Assembly: GCF_932526225.1 (NCBI RefSeq) | Contig: NC_064046.1 | Span: 3,968,001-4,032,000, forward strand | Source: Nematostella vectensis | Lineage: Eukaryota > Cnidaria > Anthozoa > Actiniaria > Edwardsiidae | DNA: 64,000 nt | Direction: 5' to 3' | Shown: in pieces, positions 1-12,700 of the stretch | How positions within the stretch are numbered: the stretch's first letter is position 1 | Layout of the letters: each line of letters begins with the position of its first letter | Notes under the pieces: generated by a model | What the model was told of the DNA's origin: nothing | The model's database searches: none | Seen by the model: the letters and a program-made list of their open reading frames with translations, nothing else | Program-made: the position numbers and the translations under genes

Positions 1-3000
1 TTGAATAAGTTGTCTTGCATGTCAGGATGGTACGTTGTTAGCTATAGGATTGAATAAGTTGTCTTGCATGTCAGGATGGTACGTTGCTAGCTATAGGATT
101 GGATAAGTTGTCTTCCATGTCAGGATGGTACGTTGTTAGCTATAGGATTGAATAAGTTGTCTTGCATGTCAGGATGGTACGTTGTTAGCTATGGGATTGA
201 ATAAGTTGTCTTGCATGTCAGAATGGTACGTTGTTAGCTATAGGATTGAATAAGTTGTCTTGCATGTCAGGATGGTACGTTGTTAGCTATGGGATTGAAT
301 AAGTTGTCTTGCATGTCAGAATGGTACGTTGTTAGCTATAGGATTGAATAAGTTGTCTTGCATGTCAGAATGGTACGTTGCTAGCTATAGGATTGAATGG
401 GTTGTCTTGCATGTCAGGATGGTACGTTGTTAGCTATAGGATTGAATAAGTTGTCTTGCATGTCAGGATGGTACGTTGTTAGCTATAGGATTGGATAAGT
501 TGTCTTGCATGTCAGAATGGTACGTTGCTAGCTATAGGATTGAATAAGTTGTCTTGCATGTCAGGGTGGTACGTTGTTAGCTATAGGATTGAATAAGTTG
601 TCTTGCATGTCAGGATGGTACGTTGTTAGCTATAGGATTGGATAAGTTGTCTTGCATGTCAGAATGGTACGTTGCTAGCTATAGGTTTGAATAAGTTGTC
701 TTGCATGTCAGGATGGTACGTTGCTAGCTATAGGATTGAATAAGTTGTCTTGCATGTCAGGATGGTACGTTGCTAGCTATAGGATTGAATAAGTTGTCTT
801 GCAAGTCAGGATGGTACGTTTTTAGCTATAGGATTGAATAAGTTGTCTTGCATGTCAGGATGGTAAGTTGTTAGCTATAGGATTGGATAAGTTGTCTTGC
901 ATGTCAGGATGGTACGTTGTTAGCTATAGGATTGGATAAGTTGTCTTGCTGCATGTCAGGATGGTACGTTGCTAGCTATAGGATTGAATAAGTTGTCTTG
1001 CATGTCAGGATGGTACGTTGTTAGCTATAGGATTGAATAAGTTGTCTTGCATGTCAGGATGGTACGTTGCTAGCTATAGGATTGGATAAGTTGTCTTCCA
1101 TGTCAGGATGGTACGTTGTTAGCTATAGGATTGAATAAGTTGTCTTGCATGTCAGGATGGTACGTTGTTAGCTATGGGATTGAATAAGTTGTCTTGCATG
1201 TCAGAATGGTACGTTGTTAGCTATAGGATTGAATAAGTTGTCTTGCATGTCAGGATGGTACGTTGTTAGCTATGGGATTGAATAAGTTGTCTTGCATGTC
1301 AGAATGGTACGTTGTTAGCTATAGGATTGAATAAGTTGTCTTGCATGTCAGAATGGTACGTTGCTAGCTATAGGATTGAATGGGTTGTCTTGCATGTCAG
1401 GATGGTACGTTGTTAGCTATAGGATTGAATAAGTTGTCTTGCATGTCAGGATGGTACGTTGCTAGCTATAGGATTGGATAAGGTGTCTTGCATGTCAGGA
1501 TGGTACGTTGCTAGCTATAGGATTGAATGAGTTGTCTTGCATGTCAGGATGGTACGTTGTTAGCTATAGGATTGAATGAGTTGTCTTGCATGTCAGGATG
1601 GTACGTTGTTAGCTATAGGATTGAATAAGTTGTCTTGCATGTCAGGATGGTACGTTGCTAGCTATAGGATTGAATAAGTTGTCTTGCATGTCAGGATGGT
1701 ACGTTGCTAGCTATAGGTTTGAATAACTTGTTTTGCATGTCAGGATGGTACGTTGCTAGCTATAGGATTGAATAAGTTGTCTTGCATGTCAGGATGGTAC
1801 GTTGTTAGCTATAGGATTGAATAAGTTGTCTTGCATGTCAGGATGGTACGTTGCTAGCTATAGAATTGAATAAGTTGTCTTGCATGTCAGAATGGTACGT
1901 TGCTAGCTATAGGATTGAATAAGTTGTCTTGCATGTCAGGATGGTATGTTGTTAGCTATAGGATTGAATAAGTTGTCTTGCATGTCAGGATGGTACGTTG
2001 TTAGCTATAGGTTTGAATAAGTTGTCTTGCATGTCAGGATGGTACGTTGTTAGCTATAGGTTTGAATAAGTTGTCTTGCATGTCAGGATGGTACGTTGCT
2101 AGCTATAGGATTGAATAAGTTGTCTTGCATGTCAGGATGGTACGTTGCTAGCTATAGAATTGAATAAGTTGTCTTGCATGTCAGAATGGTACGTTGCTAG
2201 CTATAGGATTGAATAAGTTGTCTTGCATGTCAGGATGGTATGTTGTTAGCTATAGGATTGAATAAGTTGTCTTGCATGTCAGGATGGTACGTTGTTAGCT
2301 ATAGGTTTGAATAAGTTGTCTTGCATGTCAGGATGGTACGTTGTTAGCTATAGGTTTGAATAAGTTGTCTTGCATGTCAGGATGGTACGTTGCTAGCTAT
2401 AGGATTGAATAAGTTGTCTTGCATGTCAGGATGGTACGTTGCTAGCTATAGGATTGGATAAGTTGTCTTGCATGTCAGGATGGTACGTTGCTAGCTATAG
2501 GATTGAATAAGTTGTCTTGCATGTCAGAATGGTACGTTGCTAGCTATAGGATTGAATAAGTTGTCTTGCATGTCAGGATGGTACGTTGTTAGCTATAGGA
2601 TTGAATAAGTTGTCTTGCATGTCAGGATGGTACGTTGTTAGCTATAGGATTGGATAAGTTGTCTTGCATGTCAGGATGGTACGTTGTTAGCTATAGGATT
2701 GAATATGTTGTCTTGCATGTCAGAATGGTACGTTGTTAGCTATAGGATTGAATAAGTTGTCTTGAATGTCAGGATGGTACGTTGCTAGCTATAGGATTGA
2801 ATAAGTTGTCTTGCATGTCAGGATGGTACGTTGCTAGCTATAGGTTTGAATAAGTTGTCTTGCATGTCAGGATGGTACGTTGCTAGCTATAGGATTGAAT
2901 AAGTTGTCTTGCATGTCAGGATGGTACGTTGTTAGCTATAGGTTTGAATAAGTTGTCTTGCATGTCAGGATGGTACGTTGCTAGCTATAGGTTTGAATAA

Positions 3001-5197
3001 GTTGTCTTGCATGTCAGGATGGTACGTTGTTAGCTATAGGATTGAATAAGTTGTCTTGCATGTCAGGATGGTACGTTGTTAGCTATAGGATTGAATAAGT
3101 TGTCTTGCATGTCAGGATGGTACGTTGCTAGCTATAGGATTGGATAAGTTGTCTTGCATGTCAGGATGGTACGTTGTTAGCTATAGGATTGAATAAGTTG
3201 TCTTGCATGTCAGGATGGTACGTTGTTAGCTATGGGATTGAATAAGTTGTCTTGCATGTCAGAATGGTACGTTGTTAGCTATAGGATTGAATAAGTTGTC
3301 TTGCATGTCAGAATGGTACGTTGCTAGCTATAGGATTGAATGGGTTGTCTTGCATGTCAGGATGGTACGTTGTTAGCTATAGGATTGAATAAGTTGTCTT
3401 GCATGTCAGGATGGTACGTTGTTAGCTATAGGATTGGATAAGTTGTCTTGCATGTCAGAATGGTACGTTGCTAGCTATAGGATTGAATAAGTTGTCTTGC
3501 ATGTCAGGGTGGTACGTTGTTAGCTATAGGATTGAATAAGTTGTCTTGCATGTCAGGATGGTACGTTGTTAGCTATAGGATTGAATAAGTTGTCTTGCAT
3601 GTCAGGATGGTAAGTTGTTAGCCATAGGATTGGATAAGTTGTCTTGCATGTCAGGATGGTACGTTGTTAGCTATAGGATTGAATAAGTTGTCTTGCATGT
3701 CAGCATGGTACGTTGTTAGCTATAGGATTGAATAAGTTGTCTTGCATGTCAGGATGGTACGTTGCTAGCTATAGGATTGAATAAGTTGTCTTGCATGTCA
3801 GGATGGTACGTTGCTAGCTATAGGATTGAATAAGTTGTCTTGCATGTCAGGATGGTACGTTGCTAGCTATAGGATTGGATAAGGTGTCTTGCATGTCAGG
3901 ATGGTACGTTGCTAGCTATAGGTTTGAATAAGTTGTCTTGCATGTCAGGATGGTACGTTGCTAGCTATAGGATTGAATGAGTTGTCTTGCATGTCAGGAT
4001 GGTACGTTGTTAGCTATAGGATTGAATGAGTTGTCTTGCATGTCAGGATGGTACGTTGTTAGCTATAGGATTGAATAAGTTGTCTTGCATGTCAGGATGG
4101 TACGTTGCTAGCTATAGGATTGAATAAGTTGTCTTGCATGTCAGGATGGTACGTTGTTAGCTATAGGATTGAATAAGTTGTCTTGCATGTCAGGATGGTA
4201 CGTTGTTAGCTATAGGATTGAATATGTTGTCTTGCATGTCAGAATGGTACGTTGTTAGCTATAGGATTGAATAAGTTGTCTTGCATGTCAGGATGGTACG
4301 TTGCTAGCTATAGGATTGAATAAGTTGTCTTGCATGTCAGGATGGTACGTTGCTAGCTATAGGTTTGAATAAGTTGTCTTGCATGTCAGGATGGTACGTT
4401 GTTAGCTATAGGATTGAATAAGTTGTCTTGCATGTCAGAATGGTACGTTGCTAGCTATAGGATTGGATAAGTTGTCTTGCATGTCAGGATGGTACGTTGT
4501 TAGCTATAGGATTGAATAAGTTGTCTTGCATGTCAGAATGGTATGTTGTTAGCTATAGGATTGGATAAGTTGTCTTGCATGTCAGGATGGTACGGTGCTA
4601 GCTATAGGATTGAATGAGTTGTCTTGCATGTCAGGATGGTACGTTGCTAGCTATAGGATTGAATAAGTTGTCTTGCATGTCAGGATGGTACGTTGCTAGC
4701 TATAGGTTTGAATAAGTTGTTTTGCATGTCAGGATGGTACGTTGCTAGCTATAGGATTGAATAAGTTGTCTTGCATGTCAGGATGGTACGTTGTTAGCTA
4801 TAGGATTGAATAAGTTGTCTTGCATGTCAGGATGGTACGTTGCTAGCTATAGGATTGAATAAGTTGTCTTGCATGTCAGAATGGTACGTTGCTAGCTATA
4901 GGATTGAATAAGTTGTCTTGCATGTCAGGATGGTACGTTGTTAGCTATAGGATTGAATAAGTTGTCTTGCATGTCAGGATGGTACGTTGTTAGCTATAGG
5001 ATTGGATAAGTTGTCTTGCATGTCAGAATGGTACGTTGCTAGCTATAGGATTGAATAAGTTGTCTTGCATGTCAGGATGGTACGTTGTTAGCTATAGGAT
5101 TGAATAAGTTGTCTTGCATGTCAGGATGGTACGTTGCTAGCTATAGGATTGAATAAGTTGTCTTGAATGTCAGGATGGTACGTTGTTAGCTATAGGT
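1..5197. repeat. 49-bp minisatellite array, about 106 units
   Basis: Head-to-tail 49-bp units, each ending in a form of GTTAGCTATAGGATTG. The array begins before base 1. Units differ at a few fixed sites (GTTAG/GCTAG, GGATG/GAATG, GAATAAG/GGATAAG/GAATGGG), and the order of variants is itself repeated. For example the rare variant TTGTCTTCCATG occurs near 99 and again near 1082, a spacing of 20 units plus a 3-bp insertion near 948. Blocks containing GAATGGGTTG recur near 392, 1375 and 3335. This indicates a higher-order period of about 20 units (about 980 bp) made by large unequal exchanges. There is no coding potential. A flanking exon at 6756 requires an upstream exon, so the array may lie in an intron. 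Confidence 0.97.
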
Positions 5198-6420
5198 TTG
5201 AATGGGTTGTTTCAGTGCCTGTCAGGATGGTACGTTATTAGTTGTAAGACTTTGCTAGGGTTGAAGGTTGTGTCTCTCAGAATGATACTTTGTTAGCTAT
5301 AGGGTTGAATAAGCTGTCTCATTGCTTATGTGGGTTGTACTTTGTTAGCTATAGGGTTGAATGGGTTGTCTCATTGCTTATCAGGGTAATACTTTGTTAG
5401 CTAAAGGTTTAAATGAGTCGTCTCATTGCTTATCAGGATAGTACTTTGTTAGCTATAGGGTTGAATGAGTCGTCTCATTGCTTATCAGGATAGTACTTTG
5501 TTAGCTATAGGGTTGAATGAGTCGTCTCATTGCTTATGAGGATAGTACTTTGTTAGCTATAGGGTTGAATGAGTTGTCTCATTGCTTATCAGGATAGTAC
5601 TTTGTTAGCTATAGGGTTGAATGAGTTGTCTCATTGCTTATCAGGATAGTACTTTGTTAGCTATAGGTTTGAATGAGTCGTCTCATTGCTTATCAGGATA
5701 TTACTTTGTTAGCTATAGGGTTGAATGAGTCGTCTCATTGCTTATCAGGATAGTACTTTGTTAGCTATAGGGTTGAATGAGTTGTCTCATTGCTTATCAG
5801 GATAGTACTTTGTTAGCTATAGGGTTGAATGAGTCGTCTCATTCCTTATCAGGATAGTACTTTGTTAGCTATAGGGTTGAATGTGTCGTCTCATTGCTTA
5901 TCAGGATAGTAATTTGTTAGCTATAGGTTTGAATGAGTCGTCTCATTGCTTATCAGGATAGTACTTTGTTAGCTATAGGGTTGAATGTGTCGTCTCATTG
6001 CTTATGAGGATAGTACTTTGTTAGCTATAGGGTTGAATGAGTTGTCTCATTGCTTATCAGGATAGTACTTTGTTAGCTATAGGGTTGAATGAGTTGTCTC
6101 ATTGCTTATCAGGATAGTACTTTGTTAGCTATAGGGTTGAATGTGTCGTCTCATTGCTTATCAGGATAGTACTTTGTTAGCTATAGGGTTGAATGAGTTG
6201 TCTCATTGCCTATGAGGATAGTAATTTGTTAGCTATAGGGTTGAATGAGTTGTCTCATTGGTTATCAGGATAGTACTTTGTTAGCTGCTATAATGTTGAA
6301 TGAGTCGTCTCATTGCTTACCAGGATAGTGCTTTTTTAGCTATAGGGTTGAATGGGTTGTCTCATTGCTTATCAGGGTAGTAATTTGTTAACTGTAAGGT
6401 TAAATGAATTGTCTTTTTGC
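5198..6420. repeat. Diverged 52-bp minisatellite class adjoining the 49-bp array
   Basis: After a transitional stretch (about 5198-5290) the array continues as roughly 22 units of 52 bp. They share the core GTTAGCTATAGGGTTGAATG with the 49-bp units but have TCTCATTGCTTATCAGG in place of TCTTGCATGTCAGG. The two classes clearly derive from one ancestor and now evolve as separate blocks. The last units (6290-6420) are more degenerate, as expected at an array edge. Confidence 0.95.
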
Positions 6421-6755
6421 CTGTTAGGATGGCTCGTGTCTGAGCGTTCACCACATTCACGGTCTCGCCGCCTTTCTATGCCATATGAGTACCCAGAGAA
6501 ACCTGTTCAAACCAGTTATCGTCAAATCCAACCAATCACATAAAGACACGGCTAAACACGTAAGTACAAAATGTAGTCATCAAACCTTACAAATCACACA
6601 TCCAAATGGCGAATCAGATGATAATCCATACTTTTCATGATACTTTCTACTCCAGTCGTCCAATAATTTTTCAAATATGAGACTTACCTTTCCCATGGTT
6701 CCATTGTTAAGGACGTCTGTTTCGTCGCCCGCCTCTTAGACGCATTGCCTTTCAG
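6421..6755. other. Spacer between minisatellite and first visible exon
   Basis: Unique AT-rich sequence with no repeat and no convincing exon. It is probably intronic, because the exon at 6756 starts in the third position of a codon and so needs an upstream exon. Confidence 0.5.
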
Positions 6756-9700
6756 TACAAGGAGACACATGGATATCGCCATTAGGTTTGTATTACAATT
6801 TATTGTTATATCTGAGGTTTATCAAACTTTTCTAGTTTCTCCTTTTCGTGATTATCTTATCATGTTTATTCTTTACACGAAAAGGACGTAGAGTAATGTG
6901 GCACAACAAGAACCAATTCCAAAGAATTACCTATTGATATGAGCATATAACATATAACATTGATATATGACATATTGTTAATGGAGTTCTGTGCGATTTA
7001 CAGATTCTATTGCGCCTTCATCCAGCATGCATCCGAGGCTTTTGCTTACGTCACCATAGACAAAGGTTGCCAAGACAACGATGGTAAGCACGAGATTGTC
7101 CATATCTTGGGAGAAATGCATGTTAGTATTTATCATTTGATATGACTTGATGGTGAGTGAGCTAAACTGGTATTGTTTGATCTAACCTGGCTAAGACCAA
7201 AAGCTGTGATGTGATGTTATGTGACTAAGAGTTGTGTGACGTGCTATTGGGTGACGTGACGCCGTGTGACTAGTGTTGTGTGATGTGACGGTGTCATGTG
7301 ATCAGGAATTGTGTTGTAGGAGATGGTTTTGTTCATTTGTGTTCTTTTAGGGATAGTTAAACTATTTCATTCCATTTTATAGGCAGAAGCTGTCAAGTAC
7401 CTTTAGACCTAGTGAAGAAGGTCTGTATTTTGGACGAAAGAATTGTTAATGTTTTATTTTGTTATTGTAAAATGTAGATATTAACGTGTTGTTCCGGTCG
7501 TAATTTTTATTGATTTTTTTGTTTTGAGCGTTACACGTCAAGCTTGCTGGATATATCTTTTCGTTATGAGCCCGCCCTCGCTCATCCAAAATGTGTTGAA
7601 AGCGCCACAAATTAATTGTTGCGAAATGATATAACTTCATTTTATTTATTTGTTCGATCATCTCGATTGGTAGTTCTCTGTGATTTTCTGATTTTCTGAT
7701 CTCTGTGATCAGCATTTGTCGTCACTGTCCCATAGGGGCTGTCCTTGTCTTGTTCTTTCAACGTCTTGTTTTTCTTTTCCAGCTTTGGTATTTTCACCAC
7801 AGACTACTCAAATGCGCACAAAAGGGTTCTTCTAAAAACCAACACCTTTCAGGTAGGTCCCACCGTCTTTCATCTACGAACGTTATATCCTTTTACCTTT
7901 CTCTACCCCTTTCCCCCCTTTAAACACACACAACATTAAAAAGATCAAAACTAATTGTTTGGCTTCTGTAGTTCAGTTCCTCACGCCAGTGAAATGCAAT
8001 AAAGTTTTGCGAAAATAATTACGATGATGACAATTCGACTGTGTTCCGGTTACATTTAGGAGGCAAATGTATAATACTGTTTTGTCCCCCCCCCTTTATC
8101 TCCATTTCTTTGTGTCGACTGCATGTGTTATACATACAGTGAATTGCGGTTTGTTCGCCCACAAACCGGTTCGCCAACAACCCTGGACGTTTCGCCGAAA
8201 CGTTTTATTGCAATATAGATTGCTACAAACATGCTGTATAATTTTAACTAAACTCAAATCCTCCTTGCATTTGACAAATTGTTATTTTTTCACTTGTTTT
8301 CATCGTCAACTATTTTTTTACATGTTTCACCCGTAACTAAGCAGTAACAAATCTTAAAAGCTTTTATTAGATATTAGTTGTTTGTGGTAAACGTTAAAGC
8401 TTAAGTAGAAAATCGCGAGTTTGAGATTATATTCATGTCGGCTCGGGTTGTATTCATGGCGATTTCTTGTCACTTAAGTTTGAGTAACTTGTTTATTCAT
8501 TTCTTTAATAATTGACTGAACCTATTTTATTATTTCTGAATTGCAGAAACTACTTTTACAATCTTACAGAGAACGACTAATTCGAGCATATTCGCCAAAC
8601 TCCTTGTCTCCACAACTAAGGTATGCGGTTTTACGATTACACCCAGTTACTTAGTTCTCATAATGAGATATCGTGTTATATCAAAGAACTAATCACACAT
8701 ACTACAAACAACGGGGAAGCTTACAACCAATTAAAAAGAAAAATGAAAGGTCATAATGTTGTCAAAATCTTCATATCAACATCGTTATTATTAGAATCGT
8801 CATAAAAATTATCATTAAATTCATCACATCCACTATTTCTGTCACAATCATCATCATCATCAACACAACATAACCACATTCATATTTTCAATATAAATAT
8901 CATTTAACTTCCATCGTCTCCGCCTCTGAAAAAAGATTTGAAATTTAAGGTATCCTTTGATGAGTGGTTGTCGTGGGAGATGATGATACGTGCCAGCGAT
9001 GACATTATGCCCGGAATGGAAAGGTGACTTTCCTTTAAATATTCCTGCACTTATCCTATAACGGCCACATTATACAGATTACTCGCGAGTAGGTGGGATA
9101 ACTTAATGCCCGCAATGGAAAGGTGACTTTCCCTTAAATATACCTGCACTTATCCTACCACGGCCACATTTTACAGATTACCCGCGAGTAGGTGGGATGA
9201 CTTAATGCCCGCAATGGAAAGGTGACTTTCCTTAAAATATTCCTGCACTTATCCTACCACGGCCACATTATACAGATTACCCGCGAGTAGGTGGGATGAC
9301 TTAATGCCCGCAATGGAAAGGTGACTTTCCCTTAAATATACCTGCACTTATCCTACCACGGCCACATTATACAGATTACCCGCGAGTAGGTGGGATGACT
9401 TAATGCCCGCAATGGAAAGGTGACTTTCCCTTAAATATACCTGCACTTATCCTACCACGGCCACATTTTACAGATTACCCGCGAGTAGGTGGGATGACTT
9501 AATGCCCGCAATGGAAAGGTGACTTTCCTTAAAATATTCCTGCACTTATCCTACCACGGCCACAATTTACAGATTACCCGAGTAGGTGGGACGCCTTAGA
9601 GATACAAAACTGTCAAATTCCCGAACTCTTAGCTAGAGTTGTTTATAGACGCTCTATTTTTATGAGCAGCTGCTAAGGTACCGCTAAGGTACCGCTACAC

Positions 9701-12700
9701 ATGTTTTATTTACTTGAAGGCGTATAGCCTTGCTTTTGTACGTGTGCGTTCCTGGTACGCGCTTTTTTCTCTTGTTTGTTGTATTTTGGTCCCTGTTTAC
9801 TGTGTTTCCTTTTTCGATGCTCGGCCCAGCTGTTTTTTTTTTTTAATTATAATATAATTATAACATGACCATGAACCATTGCAGGCGTCTGTACCATCAC
9901 ATGACCACCACGTGCCGTTATCTGGCAGCTAGCGAGACCGAGAAAGGCGTGGATCCTAAGGTTGCTTGCTCCACGTTACTAAACAAGCTCCTTGGCGCAC
10001 TTAATAGGTAACATTAATTTTTGTCTTTACTCGCCCATATAACGCAGGTCTGGATGTTGCATGATTAAATTTTACTTCCATAGGGATGCGCCTGCTGTTA
10101 CGAACAACCAGTGCTGTTGTGAGAGTGGTATGAGCGTTGACACAGACAAGCAGACGATTGAGGACATGATTCACCTCCTTAAGGTCAGGAATGCAACGCC
10201 CAACAAAGACGTTGCTACCTTCTTTAGATTAATGTATTATATCATAATTCAACATGTTTATTTTTTTCACTACGCACACTTTTATATTATGTAGCATAGG
10301 GTCAGATTATACTTTGTACCCTGTGACTCTTGTCACACGCTTATCTTGTGTTATAAATTTTGTTCTGTCCACCTTTTAAATGACCAGCCTTTCAATGCAT
10401 CAGCAACTACAATCTTTGCCATGCACTATTCAAATTTTAAGACATTATACACCTATTTTAAAAAATGTTGCATTTTGAGAATCCTTGTGTCGTAGCCCGC
10501 AGTGCTTCATGGGTATCAAGAAAATGAAATAAAAATTCTGGTTATGAAAGCTGTAGCATTTTTGTTTAAACATTCACATGGTTTTCAAATACTAGGATTT
10601 AGCCTTTTACACGTTACCCATGATTCACTGCGGTTACGACATATGGATTCTCGAATAAACCATATTTAAAAAAGGTTACACAATAACACAATAACAATTG
10701 TTATTGTGTTATTGCAATCATGCTACTCCAGAAAGCCGCGATAGCTCAGTGACACAGGTATCGCCTCCCCAGCGAGATGGTCAGCTTGGGATTTTTTTTC
10801 AATTGTAAAAACCTGTACATCGAGGACTACAAACGGGGTAAAGTTATTGAGTTTCCTTCTCCTTTAATGTTGCGTTTCCGGTTTAGTCAGACACGCTGGT
10901 GTGTTGAGGACCAAGTTCGCTAGCATTAACCACTTCGAGTAGTGTGTAAAACTGAGCCCAAACTGGTTTTTGTAATGGCTTTATTACTTGGCTGGCAGAA
11001 TTACAGGATCACAGGCACGATGCGGTAAAAAACTAGGAGGCGAAATAATTACAGAAAATTACAATTCTAATATTTACAATGATTTCTAATAAATTCAGCT
11101 AAAGACAAAAATGGCAAGAGCTGAACTTAGAAACTTACGTCTGTTCTGGACTGTAAAATAATAGAGTTCTCCAACTCTTTAAGCGCTGTTGCTTCCTGAT
11201 TGCTGGCTTTGACTGAGTGAATAATGTGGGCACCGAACGTGTCCCAATAGAGGATACAATGCATTCCAAAGTGATTACAACAGGAAAAGCCAGATGCGGC
11301 TAAGATAGGATCGTAAAATAAACAAACGAGCTAAACAGCGGTTTTCCTTTAAATGTCAAAATGTTGAGAGCTATTCATAATCTTAGGCGTGCGTTGATAT
11401 AGCTGAGTGATAACGAAAACATTGAAGCATCGGACATTGATGCATGTCAGTTACATCGAACACATATGTACAGTGAGTGGGTGTATAGGGCCTAGCCCGT
11501 GGTTCCATATGGAGTGATAGTGCCCACAAACTATCTACTCATGATTGTACCCTACGTGAAGAAGTGTCTATAATGACGGGTGGACACATGTTTAGCAGAG
11601 GTTAGTACGACCAAGTACACAATCGCGCTATAGAAATGAAACTCATTCACATTTTAGATATACAATCCTAATTGTGCTCCAGCTTTTGACATAACTAATT
11701 CTGACCATAATCTATCCACTTCTTAGGAGCTTTTACCCTTCTTGTCACGCACGCATACCAAACCAGGCCCTGGCGCATCGCATCACCCATGGTTGATCAA
11801 GCAGTACCAGGAACGGATAGACCACGTGACACATGAGTTGTGTGTAGATGAGACCTCTAGGGAAGTGTTAGTTGGGGCCGAGACTGTGTCCTTAGTCGAG
11901 TGAGTATCGTTTTGTCTTGTTAGTGCCTTGTGAAAGCTGATGGTGGTTATTATTTGATGGGTTATTTATTTTCGATTGGCTTTCCATGGATACTAGTAGC
12001 TACGGTAAAGTTTTTGCAGCTGCTACTGCTGCTGATAACAATAATGATAATGATGAAGATAGTGATGAAGATGATGGTGATGAAGATGTTGATGATGATA
12101 ACGGTGATGGAGATTATGAGGGTGGAGATGATGGTATGAATGGTGACTTAGGAAACTATCAGTAAACCCGATTAACATATTGTATCGTATCCCGTATTGT
12201 CTCGCAGACTATGGCTGCACCTACCGCCTTATTTGATCTTTGTCGATGACCCGCTTGTATCCCCGACCCCCGATTCCATTACGTGTGTTACTCGGTTTAT
12301 CAATACCGCACTGGTGAGTCATTGGAAAGCTTCATTGAAAACCAATAGAAATATGTAATTTACCATTTGGGAAGTCCGTCTCGTGAAATACCCTAACCCC
12401 GCACCGGCCTTGAAAATACTTACCTGGTAGAAATCATTTCTAGAATTGTCCATTACTCAATCCTGTACTACCAACTTGCCTCTAAACGCTAGCTCTTTTT
12501 ATCCCTAGAAGCCGTTGTCACGCAATGCGGTTTTTAGCACATCTCGAATAGCACCTAAATGTTCTTAAAAATATCACTGATGCATACTGAATGTCACCGA
12601 CGTATCCTAGATAGTAACGACATACACCCGAAATAGTACTGAAGCACTTCCGAATGTCACCGACGTTACCCTGAAAGTACCGACATACACCCGAAATAGT

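Noticed and set aside
1-6420. CRISPR-like regular repeats
   Set aside because: Units are directly adjacent with no unique spacers, in a spliced-gene eukaryotic setting; a minisatellite.
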